From a candidate division CSSED10-310 bacterium (GTDB taxonomy: Bacteria > CSSED10-310 > JAFGDC01): a stretch of DNA of 6,465 nt. This document shows, one piece after another, positions 6,321 to 6,465 of the stretch (positions are counted from its first letter, which is position 1; each line of letters starts with the position of its first letter). The translations under genes were made by a program, and so were the position numbers. Where the stretch lies: assembly GCA_016932295.1 (NCBI GenBank), contig JAFGDC010000055.1, positions 1 to 6,465 of the forward strand, in the 5' to 3' direction. A model generated the notes under the pieces. That model worked only from the letters and a program-made list of their open reading frames with translations. It was not told the DNA's origin and made no database searches.

Positions 6321-6367
6321 GGGGGCGCTATTGGGGGTAGGATGGACCCCCGAAAGGAGCTACCCCC
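6321..6367 (+). promoter_or_regulatory. GGGGGTA/TACCCCC repeats and RBS in the integrase leader
   Basis: G5 motifs occur at 6321-6325 and 6333-6339 (GGGGGTA), with inverse copies at 6346-6351 (ACCCCC) and 6361-6367 (TACCCCC, touching the ATG). A further GGGGGT lies at 6265-6270. GGGGGTA-type repeats before P4-type integrase genes are plausible arm-type sites for the integrase. AGGAG (6355-6359) is the ribosome-binding site, 8 nt before ATG 6368. GGGGGTAG (6333-6340) can pair with CTACCCCC (6360-6367) and enclose it. Alternatively, GGGGGT (6333-6338) can pair with ACCCCC (6346-6351) and leave it free. Confidence 0.5.
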
Positions 6368-6465
6368 ATGGCACTGACCGATACCCGGATTCGCAACACC
6401 AAGCCGGGAGAAAAGACCCAGAAACTGTTCGATGGTGGAGGCATGTTTTTGGAGATCACGCCCTC
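6368..6465 (+). CDS. P4-type tyrosine integrase, N-terminal fragment (cut by window end)
   Basis: The first 32 codons of a site-specific tyrosine recombinase. The start MALTDTRIRNTKPGEK followed by KLFDGGGMFLEITP is the signature of the DUF4102 (Arm-DNA-bind_3) domain that opens P4-type integrases. In these proteins it binds the arm sites; the catalytic domain lies some 200 residues on and is outside the window. ATG 6368 has a good AGGAG 8 nt upstream. The frame is open to the last base, so it is truncated only by the window edge and not visibly broken. Its place just after tRNA-Ala, pointing away from it, is the standard layout for an integrated island or prophage that continues to the right. 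Confidence 0.9.
   Translation, partial: MALTDTRIRNTKPGEKTQKLFDGGGMFLEITP

Noticed and set aside
6311..6343. TTGACA (6311-6316) with TAGGAT (6338-6343) as integrase promoter
   Set aside because: The spacer is 21 bp, too long for a standard promoter, and no good -10 lies at 16-18 bp. An integrase promoter may still exist here but is not supported.

Overview
The window looks like bacterial, GC-rich and most probably proteobacterial chromosome. The reasons are the OmpR-type response regulator, the tight minus-strand operon, a canonical tRNA-Ala, and a P4-type integrase start of the kind common in Proteobacteria. No gene here identifies a genus.

Layout from left to right. (1) Bases 1-737, plus strand: an OmpR/PhoB-family response regulator whose first codons lie outside the window. 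(2) Bases 738-910: a leader that carries a perfect tandem 11-bp repeat, GAAATGTAAAA twice. This resembles a binding site for an OmpR-family regulator (GTAAA-N6-GTAAA, like a CpxR box). It lies upstream of (3) bases 911-2314, plus strand: a cobalamin-binding radical SAM enzyme. (4) Bases 2360-5764, minus strand and convergent with it: a compact operon of three paralogous radical SAM/SPASM proteins (387, 374 and 376 aa) with overlapping ends. It is driven by a good sigma70-type promoter (TTGAAA-N17-TATAAA, 5863-5891). That promoter is straddled by a perfect 9-bp inverted repeat, which looks like an operator. (5) Bases 5765-6138: a mostly non-coding stretch with an extremely G-rich plus strand. 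(6) Bases 6139-6211: tRNA-Ala(CGC) with its own promoter and a strong terminator. (7) Bases 6368-6465, plus strand: the first 32 codons of a tyrosine integrase with the DUF4102 arm-binding domain. It is preceded by GGGGGTA-type repeats, the classic left border of an island integrated at a tRNA gene.

How the parts may fit together (inference): the response regulator may control the B12 radical SAM gene through the tandem repeat. The three SPASM proteins are almost certainly co-expressed, and are probably controlled by an unidentified regulator acting at the palindrome. Each keeps the radical SAM cluster motif CxxxCxxC and one C-terminal auxiliary-cluster set: Cys, then PW, a second Cys exactly 18 residues after the first, then CxxC. 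Four radical SAM enzymes side by side suggest an uncharacterised multi-step modification pathway, but no precursor peptide, transporter or other substrate clue is visible. The integrase most likely belongs to a separate mobile element that extends to the right of the window, so the radical SAM genes lie outside that island.
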